From: Sphingomonas sp. JC676
GTDB lineage: Bacteria > Pseudomonadota > Alphaproteobacteria > Sphingomonadales > Sphingomonadaceae
DNA: 64,000 nucleotides
Assembly (NCBI RefSeq): GCF_014489075.1
Contig: NZ_JACTGR010000006.1
Span: 62,001 to 126,000 of the forward strand
Reading direction: 5' to 3'
The number at the start of each line of letters is the position of its first letter. The first letter of the stretch is position 1. The notes beneath the pieces were generated by a model. The model was given only the letters and a program-made list of their open reading frames with translations. It searched no databases and had not been told where the DNA came from. The translations under genes and the position numbers were made by a program. This document shows positions 34,053 to 42,486 of this stretch, one piece after another.

Positions 34053-34843
34053 TGCGGATTGCCATCCCTCTGCTGCTTGCGGCGTTCGCGCCGCAAGCAG
34101 CTCCCCATCGCATCCCGGCGAGCGAGGCCAATCAGGGCGTCGCCGCCGGGCTGCATTTCATCTATGCGATCTCGAACCACGAGATCGGCAAGTACGACAA
34201 GCGCACCGGCAAGCGCGTGCTCCACTGGGAAGGCGATCCCGCGCACTTCAAGCACATGAACAGCTGCAGCCTGATCGGGCGCGAGCTCGCATGCGCCGCT
34301 TCCAACTATCCCGACGTGCCGCAGCATTCGATGGTCGAATTCTTCGACGCCGATACGCTCCGCCACATGCGCACCGTTCCCCTGGGTGCCTTCCCCGGAT
34401 CGCTCACCGTGCTCACCCGGCACGGCTTGAGCTGGTGGGCAGTGTTCGCCAATTATGACGATCGCGGCGGTGCCCCCGGCCGCGACCATCGCGCGACATT
34501 GCTGGTCGAGCTCGACGGCAAGTTCCACGAGAAGCGCCGCTTCACTTTCCCCGAGGCCGTGCTCGAGCGCTTCGCGCCGAAGAGCTGCTCGGGCGGGAGC
34601 TGGAAGGGCGACCTGCTCTATGTGACCGGGCACGACCGGCCCGAACTCTATGCGCTGCGCGTTCCTGCCAAAGGCAATGTGCTCGAGCTCGTCGCGACCT
34701 ATCCGATCCCCACGAACGGCCAGGCGATCGACTGGGATCCCTTCGAACCCGCCACGCTCTGGTCGATCGAGCGCAAGACCCGCGAGATGGTCGCCACGCC
34801 GATCAGCCTGAACCCTCGATCAGGATCGCCCGGAAGTCGTTGA
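34052..34843 (+). CDS. Exported beta-propeller-like protein coupled to the TonB receptor
   Basis: A 263-residue protein with a signal peptide (MRIAIPLLLAAFAPQAAPH). The mature part has repeated short strands with aromatic closures, such as HFIYAISNHEIGKYDKRTGK, LLYVTGHDRPELYALRVP and TLWSIERKTREM, which suggests a small beta-propeller. No catalytic motif is visible. Its start uses the A of the receptor stop codon (TGATG), so the two are cotranslated. A periplasmic partner that binds the imported ligand is a reasonable guess, not more. Its last 40 bases overlap the convergent glycerate kinase gene. Confidence 0.82.
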   Translation: MRIAIPLLLAAFAPQAAPHRIPASEANQGVAAGLHFIYAISNHEIGKYDKRTGKRVLHWEGDPAHFKHMNSCSLIGRELACAASNYPDVPQHSMVEFFDADTLRHMRTVPLGAFPGSLTVLTRHGLSWWAVFANYDDRGGAPGRDHRATLLVELDGKFHEKRRFTFPEAVLERFAPKSCSGGSWKGDLLYVTGHDRPELYALRVPAKGNVLELVATYPIPTNGQAIDWDPFEPATLWSIERKTREMVATPISLNPRSGSPGSR

Positions 34844-36116
34844 CGTTGGTGCGGGTCGGCCCGGTCACCACCAGGTCGCCCAGCGCCGCGAAGAACGCGT
34901 AGCTCTCGTTGTTCGCCAGCGCCGCCGCCGGGTCGAGGCCCAGAGCGGCAGCGCGGGCGAGCGTATCCGGGCCGATGATCGCGCCCGCATCGTCCTCGGT
35001 CCCGTCGATGCCGTCGGTGTCGCATGCGATCGCATGGATACCTGGCGCGCCAGCCAGCGCGATCGCCAACCCCAGCAGATATTCGAGGTTGCGCCCGCCG
35101 CGTCCGGCGGCGTTGTTGACGCGCACCGTCGTCTCACCACCCGACAGGATCACCCGCCGTATTCCATCCGCCGCCAGCCGCCGCGCGAGGCCGGCATGGC
35201 CCGCGCCGAGATGGCGCGCCTCGGCCTGGAGCCGGTCGCCGAGATCGGTGACGCGGTAGCCGAAGCTCTCCGCCAGCCGTGCGCTCGCCGCCAGCGCGTC
35301 GCGGGCACGGGCGATCACGGCGATGTCGCTGCCTGCGAGACCGAGCGTATCGGGCGGCGGCGTCTCATTGGCGGGATCCTCGAGCGCGCGCCATACCGCG
35401 GTCGGCGCCTCGATCGCATAGCGGCGCAATATGTCGCGCGCCTCGGCCAGTGTCGACGGATCAGCCACCGTCGGCCCGCTCGCGACGAACGAGGGATCGT
35501 CGCCGGGAACGTCGGAAATCACCAAGGTGCGCACACTCGCCGGCGCGGCAGCGACCGCGAGCCGGCCGCCTTTCACCCGCGACAGATGCTTCCGCACGCA
35601 GTTGATCTCCGAGATCATCGCACCCGAGCGGAGCAGCATGCCGGTAATCGCCTGCTTGTCGGCCAGCGTCACGCCCGCAACCGGCAACGCCATCAGCGCG
35701 GAGCCGCCGCCCGATACGAGCATCAGCAACCGGTCGCCGGCGCCTAACCCGCGCGCCATCGCCAGCGCGTCCTCGGCCGCGGCCATGCTCGCACTGTCGG
35801 GCACCGGATGGCCCGCCTCGACATAGCGGAAAATCGAATCGAGCCGGCCACCATCGATGCCATGCCCGGCGCGCGTGATCACCAGCCCGGACACCGGGCC
35901 GGTCAACCGCTCTTGCGCAACCGCGGCCATTTCCGCCGCCGCCTTGCCGATCGCGATCACCAGCGTTCGCCCGGGCAGCGGCAGCGGGGGCAGTGGCGGC
36001 ATCGCGTGCCGCGCCGAAATCGCTGCGATCGCATTCTCGAACAACGCCGTCAGCATCTGCCGCGGCGCCGGCGGCGCACTTGTCGCAATCGCCCCGCCGG
36101 GCGCACTCTGCCTCAT
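34803..36116 (-). CDS. Glycerate 2-kinase (DUF4147/MOFRL type)
   Basis: A 437-residue kinase of the GckA/TtuD family. The N-terminal DUF4147 domain contains VIAIGKAAAEMAAVAQE, VSGGGSALMALPVAGVTL and INCVRKHLSRVKGGRL. The C-terminal MOFRL domain contains ILSGGETTVRVNNAAGRGGR and DTDGIDGTEDDAGAIIG. It phosphorylates D-glycerate to 2-phosphoglycerate, which enters glycolysis. Its start overlaps the stop of the permease gene by four bases (ATGA), so kinase and permease are made together. It converges with the TonB receptor operon. Confidence 0.94.
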   Translation of the reverse strand: MRQSAPGGAIATSAPPAPRQMLTALFENAIAAISARHAMPPLPPLPLPGRTLVIAIGKAAAEMAAVAQERLTGPVSGLVITRAGHGIDGGRLDSIFRYVEAGHPVPDSASMAAAEDALAMARGLGAGDRLLMLVSGGGSALMALPVAGVTLADKQAITGMLLRSGAMISEINCVRKHLSRVKGGRLAVAAAPASVRTLVISDVPGDDPSFVASGPTVADPSTLAEARDILRRYAIEAPTAVWRALEDPANETPPPDTLGLAGSDIAVIARARDALAASARLAESFGYRVTDLGDRLQAEARHLGAGHAGLARRLAADGIRRVILSGGETTVRVNNAAGRGGRNLEYLLGLAIALAGAPGIHAIACDTDGIDGTEDDAGAIIGPDTLARAAALGLDPAAALANNESYAFFAALGDLVVTGPTRTNVNDFRAILIEGSG

Positions 36117-37738
36117 TTCACCACCATAGTCGTAAACGGCCAGACATAGGCCTGGCCCATCACCAACAGTCCCACCAGCGCCGCGAGCGCCACGCTGTGG
36201 AACAGCACATATCGCAATATCTCGGCCTCGCGGCCGCGTATCCCGGTGGCGGTGGCAGCGACGACGATGCTCTGCGCATCCGCCATCTTGCCCATCACCC
36301 CGCCGGAGCTGTTTGCCGCCGCCATCAGTACCGGGCTGATCCCGAGCTGCTCGGCCGTAGTGCGCTGAAGCCCGCCGAACAGCGCGTTCGATGCCGTGTC
36401 GGAGCCCGTCGCGGCGACGCCCAGCCAGCCGAGCATGGTCCCGAAAAAGGGATAGAGGAAGCCGGACTGGGCGAGCGACAGGCCGATCACGCTGTCCATG
36501 CCCGAATAGCGGGTGACGTAGCCCAACGCGAGCATCGAGGCGATCGTCAGCAGCGGCAGCAGCGCGAGGCGCAAAGTCGCGAGCCAGGTCGTCGCCATCT
36601 CTCTCGCGCGCGCCCCCATCGCCCAGCCCGCGACGATCGCCGAGACGAGGATGCCGGTGCCGGTCGCGGATAGGATGTTGAAGACGTACACCGCCGGCTC
36701 GGCGCGCGGCGCTGCGACCACGGGCGGGACGCGCAGGACGAGCCCATCGAGCCAGGGCACCGGAAGCTTCAGCGCGAACAGCCCGTCGAGAAATGCCTTG
36801 GTGGCCGGCAGGCCCCACAGGAACACGCCGAGGCTCAGCACCAGCCAGGGCATCCAGGCGCGCCAGTCGATCCGCACCGCGACATGCTCGACCGGCTCGC
36901 CGCCGTCACGCCCCTCCACCGCGCTCCAGATGCGCGCCGGCTGCCAGCGCCGCAGGAACAATGCAAGGCAGCCGATCGACGCAAGCGAGCTGGCGACGTC
37001 GACCAGCCACGGGCCGTGGAAGTTCGAGACCAGGAATTGCGGAATGGCAAATGCCAGCCCTGCGACCAGGATCGCCGGCCATACTTCGCGCATGCCCCGG
37101 AACCCGGCAAAGGCCATGACCAGCCAGAACGGGACGAGCAGCGAGAAGAAGGGAAGCTGGCGGCCGACCATCATGCTCAACTGCATCAGCGGCAGCCCAC
37201 TAGCGGCGGAGAGCGCGAGGATCGGCGTACCGAGCGACCCGAACGCCACCGGCGCGGTATTGGCGATCAGCGCGAGCCGCGAGGCGCCCACGGGCGCGAA
37301 GCCTAGCCCCACCAGCATCGCCGCAGTGATCGCGACCGGCGCGCCGAACCCGGCACAGCCTTCGAAAAAGGCGCCGAAGCAGAAGGCGATCAGCAGCAGT
37401 TGCAGCCGTCTATCGGGGGTGATTCCCCCCACCTGTTCCTGCAATCGCTGGAACAGGCCGTGCTGCACGGTCAGCCGGTAGAGGAACAGCACGTTGAGCA
37501 CGAGCCAGCCGATCGGCAGCAGGCCATATCCCGCGCCCAGCACCGCGGCGCCTGCCGCGAGCTTGACCGGCATGCCATAAGCGAAGACCGCGACCGCCAG
37601 CGCGATGCCGAGCCCGAGCAGGGCGGCGAGATGCGCACGGATACGAAACACGGCGATCGCGGCGAGCAGCGCCAGGATGGGCAACGCCGATATCGCGACG
37701 GATGCGATCGGCGAAGCCAGTGGCGAATAGGTCTGCAT
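36113..37738 (-). CDS. L-lactate permease (LctP) family transporter
   Basis: A 541-residue inner membrane protein with about 13 hydrophobic helices. LctP hallmarks are visible: FCFGAFFEGCAGFGAPVAIT, NTAPVAFGSLGTPI, and the end region VAATGSDTASNALFGGLQ with AANSSGGVMGKMADAQSIVV. The family takes up L- and D-lactate or glycolate with protons. Because glycerate kinase is coupled to it, glycerate or another small 2-hydroxy-acid is an attractive substrate, but this is inference. I choose the ATG at 37738; a longer frame would run into the palindrome at 37834. No strong ribosome site was seen. Confidence 0.92.
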   Translation of the reverse strand: MQTYSPLASPIASVAISALPILALLAAIAVFRIRAHLAALLGLGIALAVAVFAYGMPVKLAAGAAVLGAGYGLLPIGWLVLNVLFLYRLTVQHGLFQRLQEQVGGITPDRRLQLLLIAFCFGAFFEGCAGFGAPVAITAAMLVGLGFAPVGASRLALIANTAPVAFGSLGTPILALSAASGLPLMQLSMMVGRQLPFFSLLVPFWLVMAFAGFRGMREVWPAILVAGLAFAIPQFLVSNFHGPWLVDVASSLASIGCLALFLRRWQPARIWSAVEGRDGGEPVEHVAVRIDWRAWMPWLVLSLGVFLWGLPATKAFLDGLFALKLPVPWLDGLVLRVPPVVAAPRAEPAVYVFNILSATGTGILVSAIVAGWAMGARAREMATTWLATLRLALLPLLTIASMLALGYVTRYSGMDSVIGLSLAQSGFLYPFFGTMLGWLGVAATGSDTASNALFGGLQRTTAEQLGISPVLMAAANSSGGVMGKMADAQSIVVAATATGIRGREAEILRYVLFHSVALAALVGLLVMGQAYVWPFTTMVVK

Positions 37739-37833
37739 CCACGACAAGGAGAATCGGCCCGGTTCCGCACGGCCACCTCGGCGCGCATAGGCTCTATTGC
37801 CATGGATTCGGGCGACGGCCAGCGTGACGCCGT

Positions 37834-37848
37834 GCAACACTGTGTTGC
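37834..37848. promoter_or_regulatory. Palindrome copy 3, between lctP-type and frnE-type genes
   Basis: GCAACACTGTGTTGC is a perfect dyad: 7-bp arms around a central T. It lies 96 bases before the permease start and 95 bases before the divergent FrnE-like start. It is the best of three copies in a 7.6 kb stretch. Confidence 0.65.
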
Positions 37849-37942
37849 GTCCGTGATCAGGACCATGCGGATCGATTCAGCCGATGCAATTCGACGGCGC
37901 AATCCTAATATCGGGTGCGAGCTGCTGGAAAAGGAACTGCGC

Positions 37943-38611
37943 ATGGCCCGGCCGATGAAGATCGATTTCGTATCCGATGTGTCGTGCCCCTGGTGCATCA
38001 TCGGATTGCGCGCGCTCGAGGAAGCGCTGGCGCGCACCGGCGACGTGGTCGACGCGCATATCAGCTTCCAGCCGTTCGAGCTCAACCCGCACATGCCGCC
38101 CGAGGGGCAGAACATCGTCGAGCATGTAGCGCAGAAATACGGCGCGACACCCGAGCGATCGGCGGAGAACCGCAAGATGATCCATGACCGCGCGGCGCAG
38201 CTCGGCTTCACCATGGCGACATCCGACCAGAGCCGCATCTACAACACCTTCGATGCGCACCGGCTGCTCCACTGGGCCGAGATCGAAGGCCGGCAGCCCG
38301 CGCTGAAGCACGCGCTGTTCGAAGCCTATTTCACCCTTGGCGAGAATCCTTCCGATCACGACGTGCTGGTAGCGGCGGCCGAAAAGGTTGGTCTGGACGG
38401 CGCGGCCGCACGCGAGGTGCTGACGAGCGGCCGCTATGCGGACGAGGTGCGCAGCGCCGAGCAGCTCTGGCAGTCACGCGGCATCAATGCCGTGCCGGCG
38501 GTGATCATCGATGGGCAGTACCTGATCATGGGCGGCCAGCCGTCCGAAGCGTTCGAGCAGGCACTGCGCCAGATCGCCACCGAGGCGGAGCACGCGGCTC
38601 CGATCGGGTAG
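37943..38611 (+). CDS. DsbA family oxidoreductase (FrnE-like)
   Basis: A 222-residue cytoplasmic protein with a thioredoxin fold split by a helical insertion. The active site is VSDVSCPWCIIGLRALEEAL (CPWC), and the C-terminal cis-Pro loop is INAVPAVIIDGQYLIMGGQP. FrnE-like proteins act as disulfide isomerases or glutathione-dependent oxidoreductases in the cytoplasm. The ATG at 37943 has an AAGGA site 8 bases upstream. It diverges from the permease operon, with a palindrome between them. Confidence 0.93.
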   Translation: MARPMKIDFVSDVSCPWCIIGLRALEEALARTGDVVDAHISFQPFELNPHMPPEGQNIVEHVAQKYGATPERSAENRKMIHDRAAQLGFTMATSDQSRIYNTFDAHRLLHWAEIEGRQPALKHALFEAYFTLGENPSDHDVLVAAAEKVGLDGAAAREVLTSGRYADEVRSAEQLWQSRGINAVPAVIIDGQYLIMGGQPSEAFEQALRQIATEAEHAAPIG

Positions 38612-38617
38612 CAGGGA

Positions 38618-39844
38618 TCAGCGGCGCCGGCCGAAATTGAGCCGCCGGGTGACGTTATAGTCGAGCACCGCCATCACGAAATAAGCGGCGAGCTGCTTGA
38701 ACCGCGTCCAGGGCCCGGTACGCGCCTTGTAGAGTTCGGACGTGATCCGCTCGGACTGGGCAATCTCGCCTTCGACATAGGTGCGGACATAGGCGGCGAA
38801 CACCGGATCCTCGATCCGCAGCATCAGCTCGAGATTGAGGAACATGCTGCGGATGTCGAAATTGGCCGAACCGATATGGACCACATCATCGATGACGAAG
38901 AGCTTCGTGTGCAGCTTGGTCGGCTGATATTCGTAGATCTGGACGTTCTTGCGCAGCAGCCCGGCATAAGTGAATCGCGCCGCCCAGATCGCCGCACCGT
39001 GATCGAGCTTGGAGGGAAGCACCAAGCGCACCCGGCCGCGTTTGCCCGCTTTGTCGAGCCGGCGCAGCATCGCCGGGTTGGGCGCGAAATAGGCGGCGAT
39101 CAGGTCGATCGTGCGCGCGCACTCCATGTCGCGCTTGACCATGCGGGCCCAGGGCGAGAGCCGCCGCATCGGGCCGCCAAGCAGCCAGCGCGCCGCACCT
39201 TCGGGTTCGCTCCACGCCCGGAGCAGGCGCGCCAGCGATCGAAGCGACGAGCGCGGATGCTGCGCCCAGCGCGCCAGCGCATCGAAGTAACCGACGAGCC
39301 GCGTCGCCGCCGGCCCCTCGACCAGCAAGCCGAGGTCTCGCCACGCGCCCTCCTGCGCAGTGCCGAAATAGCTGTCCTCGACGTTGAAGCCGCCGATGAT
39401 CACCCGCGCCTCATCGGCCAATGCGAGCTTCTGGTGGTTGCGCAGCAGATAGCGCCGCCCCCAGCGCGGCACGAAGCGGCAGACATGGATGCCGGCCGCG
39501 TGCAGCGGATCGAAGAAATGGTGGCTCTGGGCATGTTCGCTGCCCAGCCCGTCGACGATGAGGCTTACCGTGACGCCCCGCCCGGCCGCCTCGATCAGCG
39601 CGTCGCGCACCGCGGTTCCAGCGGCATCGTCGACATAGATATAATAGAGAACGCGCAGGCTTTGCCGGGCCGAGCCGATCAGCTCGAGCAGCTTGGTCAT
39701 CCGCTCTGGCCCGTCGGGGAGCAAGGTAAGCTGGTTGCCCTCCACCGGAAAGCTGGGCTGGGACAGGGGCTTCATTCCGTTCAGATGCAGGTCGCGCGCC
39801 GCCACTGCAAGCGCCGGGGTCTCGATGTCGGGAAGCATGCGCAT
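38618..39844 (-). CDS. Phospholipase D-like / cardiolipin synthase-like protein
   Basis: A 408-residue protein with two HKD motifs, NHQKLALADEARVIIGG (with GGFNVEDSY) and LHTKLFVIDDVVHIGSANFD. This two-motif layout is that of cardiolipin synthases ClsB/ClsC, which lack the N-terminal membrane helices. It could join phosphatidylglycerol units or transfer phosphatidyl groups, and a nuclease role is less likely. The ATG at 39844 has GGAG five bases upstream; earlier in-frame ATGs reach into the rpoZ promoter and are less likely. Convergent with the FrnE-like gene. Confidence 0.9.
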   Translation of the reverse strand: MRMLPDIETPALAVAARDLHLNGMKPLSQPSFPVEGNQLTLLPDGPERMTKLLELIGSARQSLRVLYYIYVDDAAGTAVRDALIEAAGRGVTVSLIVDGLGSEHAQSHHFFDPLHAAGIHVCRFVPRWGRRYLLRNHQKLALADEARVIIGGFNVEDSYFGTAQEGAWRDLGLLVEGPAATRLVGYFDALARWAQHPRSSLRSLARLLRAWSEPEGAARWLLGGPMRRLSPWARMVKRDMECARTIDLIAAYFAPNPAMLRRLDKAGKRGRVRLVLPSKLDHGAAIWAARFTYAGLLRKNVQIYEYQPTKLHTKLFVIDDVVHIGSANFDIRSMFLNLELMLRIEDPVFAAYVRTYVEGEIAQSERITSELYKARTGPWTRFKQLAAYFVMAVLDYNVTRRLNFGRRR

Positions 39845-39939
39845 TGCGACTCCGGCTGTAACGGAACTGGAACGACGGGCAACGAGCGAGCGCGGCACTG
39901 GTTCAACGGCGCGCGCATCGCTGCCCGGGGCCGATTTTC

Positions 39940-39968
39940 TTGACATTGGCACGCGCCGTCCTTAAGTG
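39940..39968 (+). promoter_or_regulatory. Sigma-70-type promoter of rpoZ
   Basis: A perfect TTGACA (39940-39945) is followed after 17 bases by TAAGTG (39963-39968). The predicted start of transcription leaves a leader of about 35 bases before the rpoZ ATG at 40009. Confidence 0.5.
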
Positions 39969-40008
39969 CCGCCCCTCTCCCGGACACCGTTATTCCAAGG
40001 AAGCGTAT

Positions 40009-40353
40009 ATGGCGCGCGTCACAGTCGAGGATTGCGTCGACAAGGTTCCCAACCGTTTTGACCTGGTGCTGTTCGCCGCCCAACGCGCGCGGCAGATCTC
40101 GGGCGGCGCCGAGCTGACCATCGATCGCGACCGCGACAAGAACCCGGTCGTCGCGCTGCGCGAGATCGCAGAAGAGACCGTGCGCCCGACGCACCTCGAG
40201 GAAGCGGTGGTCTCCAGCCTCCAGCGCGTCCAGGTCGACGACGAGGAAGCACCGGACGAGGTCGGCTCGCTGGCCGCATCGGCAGAGGCGCTACGCCTCA
40301 CCGCCGCCGCGCCGCCGCGCAACCAGAATCTGGGCGGCGATTACGACGGCTGA
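40009..40353 (+). CDS. rpoZ: RNA polymerase omega subunit
   Basis: A 114-residue protein beginning MARVTVEDCVDKVPNRFDLV, with the omega core LFAAQRARQISGGAELTIDR and NPVVALREIAEETV. The C-terminal half is an acidic, less conserved tail, usual in alphaproteobacteria. Omega helps beta' fold into RNA polymerase and in many bacteria binds ppGpp together with beta'. The gene stands alone here: relA/spoT, often downstream, is absent, and a strong terminator follows. Confidence 0.97.
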   Translation: MARVTVEDCVDKVPNRFDLVLFAAQRARQISGGAELTIDRDRDKNPVVALREIAEETVRPTHLEEAVVSSLQRVQVDDEEAPDEVGSLAASAEALRLTAAAPPRNQNLGGDYDG

Positions 40354-40373
40354 TCGTCCGACAGACTGAATTC

Positions 40374-40407
40374 GAAAACGGCCCCGGAGCGATCCGGGGC
40401 CGTTTTC
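40374..40407. terminator. Bidirectional intrinsic terminator between rpoZ and rlmE
   Basis: A perfect 15-bp stem (arm 40374-40388 GAAAACGGCCCCGGA, arm 40393-40407) closes on a GCGA loop. The arm ends give a T-run in both directions (GTTTTC), so it can end both the rpoZ and the convergent rlmE transcripts. Confidence 0.9.
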
Positions 40408-41086
40408 ATTCGGGCTCGGGTTCGGACCGTCCCTTGAAACCCTGCGCCACAACGAACCATTCGACCGATCCTTTGCGGCTCGACGGGGGCTTGGCGTGCT
40501 TCACCGTCGTGAAATTGCGCTTCATCTCGGCGACGAGCTGCGAATCGGCACCGCCGGCGAACACCTTCGACACGAAAGCACCGCCCGGCTCGAGCACCTG
40601 GATCGCGAACTCCAGCGCGGCCTCGACCAGCCCCATGGTCCGAAGCGCGTCGGTCTGCGGATGGCCGACGGTGTTGGCCGCCATGTCCGACACGATCAGG
40701 TCGGGCGCGCCGCCAAGCTCCTCGATCAGCCGCTCTGGGGCGGCATCGTCCATGAAGTCCATCTGCAGGATGATCGCCCCATCGATCGGATCGACCGGCA
40801 GTAGATCGATGCCGACAACGGCCGCATTGGGCAGACGCCGACGCACGACCTGGGTCCAGCCGCCCGGCGCGAGGCCAAGATCGAGGACGCGCTTCGAGCC
40901 CTTGAGAAAGCCGAACTTCTCATCGAGCTCGATGATCTTGTAGGCGGCGCGGCTGCGATAGCCCTCGGCCTTGGCCTTTTTCACATAGGGATCGTTGAGC
41001 TGGCGCTCGAGCCAGCGGTTGGATTGCGGCGTCCGCCCGCGCGAGGTCTTTACGCGCGTATGACCGCGCCCGCCGCCACGGCTCAC
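40406..41086 (-). CDS. rlmE: 23S rRNA (uridine-2'-O)-methyltransferase
   Basis: A 226-residue methyltransferase that modifies U2552 of 23S rRNA late in 50S assembly. The SAM site is RVLDLGLAPGGWTQVV. The K-D-K-E catalytic tetrad is visible in AAYKIIELDEKF, LIVSDMAANTVG, AFVSKVFAGG and GSVEWFVVAQG. The start is a GTG that overlaps the stop of the ppx gene (GTGA), as expected for a coupled pair. The reading frame continues upstream with alternative ATGs inside ppx that I consider unused. Confidence 0.95.
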   Translation of the reverse strand: MSRGGGRGHTRVKTSRGRTPQSNRWLERQLNDPYVKKAKAEGYRSRAAYKIIELDEKFGFLKGSKRVLDLGLAPGGWTQVVRRRLPNAAVVGIDLLPVDPIDGAIILQMDFMDDAAPERLIEELGGAPDLIVSDMAANTVGHPQTDALRTMGLVEAALEFAIQVLEPGGAFVSKVFAGGADSQLVAEMKRNFTTVKHAKPPSSRKGSVEWFVVAQGFKGRSEPEPE

Positions 41087-42144
41087 AGCCCGGCCCCGCT
41101 CATCAATCGCCGCAATATCCCCTCGCGGATGCCGCGATCGGCGATGCCGAGCCGCTCGGCCGGCCACAGGTCGAGGATCGATTCGAGGATCGCGCAGCCC
41201 GCCACCACCAGATCGGCGCGCTCGCTGCCGATGCAGGGCACCTGCGAGCGTTCGCCCATGCTCATGCCGGCGAGCCGGCGGCTGACGTCGCGCATCGCGG
41301 CGGCGGGAACGATAAGGCCGTCGACAACGGAGCGGTCATAAGCGGGTAGTCCCAGATGGACGCTGGCGAGCGTGGTGACGGTGCCGCTGGTGCCCAGCAG
41401 GCGCGGCGTGCCGGTCGGCGGCCGCAGCCGGGCGACAAAGGGTGCGAAGCTCGCCTGCACGCGCGCGCGCATATCGGCATAGACGGCCGCGCGCGCTTCC
41501 GGGTCCTGCCCCGCCGCCGCGGTCGCCTCGGTCAGCGAGACCACGCCCCAGGGCGCGCTGTGCCAGTCGAGGATGCGCGGCACGGGAACATGCGAATCGA
41601 CCAGCACCAGCTCGGTCGATCCGCCTCCGATGTCGAAGACGAGCGCAGGCCCGTCACCCGGCTCGAGCAGCGCGTGGCAGCCGAGCACGGCCAGCCGCGC
41701 CTCTTCCTCGGCGGTGATGATGTCGAGCGCGATGCCGGTCTCATGATAAACGCGCTCGATGAATTCCGCGCCGTTGGACGCCTGGCGGCAGGCTTCGGTC
41801 GCCACCGAACGCGCGAGCGAGACGTTGCGGCGCTTGAGCTTCTCCGCGCAGATGCGCAGCGCCGCGAGCGTGCGCTCGATCGCAGCGTCGGACAGGCGCC
41901 CGGTGGTGGCGAGCCCCTCGCCCAGCCGGACGATCCTCGAAAAAGCGTCGATCACGGTGAAGCCCGAACCCTGCGGCCGCGCGATGAGCAACCGGCAATT
42001 GTTGGTACCCAGATCGAGCGCGGCATAATGACGCGATTCGGGCCAGCGCGCGCGCACCGGTCTTTCGGGTGGCAGGGAGGGACTAACGGGGCGGGCGGAG
42101 CCTGCATTCCGGCCGCGGGGCATTCTGGCGGAGCCATCCCCCAT
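41083..42144 (-). CDS. Exopolyphosphatase / guanosine pentaphosphatase family (Ppx/GppA)
   Basis: A 353-residue protein of the ASKHA fold. Motifs are the phosphate-1 loop AALDLGTNNCRLLI, the phosphate-2 loop LVFDIGGGSTELVLVD and LLGTSGTVTTLASVHLG. It lacks the C-terminal HD-type domains of the long Ppx form, so it is the short GppA/Ppx form found with rlmE in alphaproteobacteria. It cleaves polyphosphate or pppGpp; sequence does not decide which. The first 35 residues are a basic, Pro-rich extension, and ATG at 42123 is an alternative start. Confidence 0.92.
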   Translation of the reverse strand: MGDGSARMPRGRNAGSARPVSPSLPPERPVRARWPESRHYAALDLGTNNCRLLIARPQGSGFTVIDAFSRIVRLGEGLATTGRLSDAAIERTLAALRICAEKLKRRNVSLARSVATEACRQASNGAEFIERVYHETGIALDIITAEEEARLAVLGCHALLEPGDGPALVFDIGGGSTELVLVDSHVPVPRILDWHSAPWGVVSLTEATAAAGQDPEARAAVYADMRARVQASFAPFVARLRPPTGTPRLLGTSGTVTTLASVHLGLPAYDRSVVDGLIVPAAAMRDVSRRLAGMSMGERSQVPCIGSERADLVVAGCAILESILDLWPAERLGIADRGIREGILRRLMSGAGL

Positions 42145-42358
42145 GGTTTCACTCGCTTATGTTCTGTTCCGTCACGGCCGATACGGGCCGCCGGTGCTTG
42201 GACGCAAAGCTAGCGCAGGGGGTTCCATGGGGCAAGGCGGCGCCCCGGCCGCCGACAAATGGGATTTCTTTGGCCGATCGGAGCGATGATCCGCCCGATT
42301 CGTCTATTATGCGGCATGTGCGGCAAAGCGAATGTCGCGCAGCGGCTTGCGGAGGAGC

Positions 42359-42387
42359 TTGACCCGAGGATTTCCGCCGCTTAGACG
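42359..42387 (+). promoter_or_regulatory. Probable promoter of tRNA-Gln
   Basis: TTGACC (42359-42364), 17 bases, TAGACG (42382-42387), placed 11 bases before the first base of the tRNA. The position and spacing fit a direct tRNA promoter. Confidence 0.45.
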
Positions 42388-42398
42388 CACCCGCCTGT

Positions 42399-42472
42399 TG
42401 CCCCGTCGTCTAAAGGTAAGACTACGGACTCTGACTCCGTCAATTGAGGTTCGAATCCTCACGGGGCATCCA
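42399..42472 (+). tRNA. tRNA-Gln (anticodon CTG)
   Basis: A full cloverleaf: acceptor TGCCCCG/CGGGGCA, D-arm with TAAAGGTAA, anticodon stem ACGGA/TCCGT with loop CTCTGAC (anticodon CTG, reads CAG), and T-arm GAGG-TTCGAAT-CCTC. The discriminator is T and CCA is encoded. It stands alone between ppx and the tlpA-like gene. Confidence 0.97.
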
Positions 42473-42486
42473 GGCTTTCCCCGCGC

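Noticed and set aside
37739..37840. A longer start for the LctP-family permease
   Set aside because: It would turn the promoter region and part of the palindrome into coding sequence, and the added residues are not membrane-like.
39946..39961. TTGGCACG before rpoZ, resembling a -24 element
   Set aside because: No GC pair lies 10 bases after the GG; the TTGACA-N17-TAAGTG promoter explains the region better.
42145..42398. Search for a small gene between ppx and tRNA-Gln
   Set aside because: Short frames exist, but none has a ribosome site or plausible composition; only the tRNA promoter is supported.
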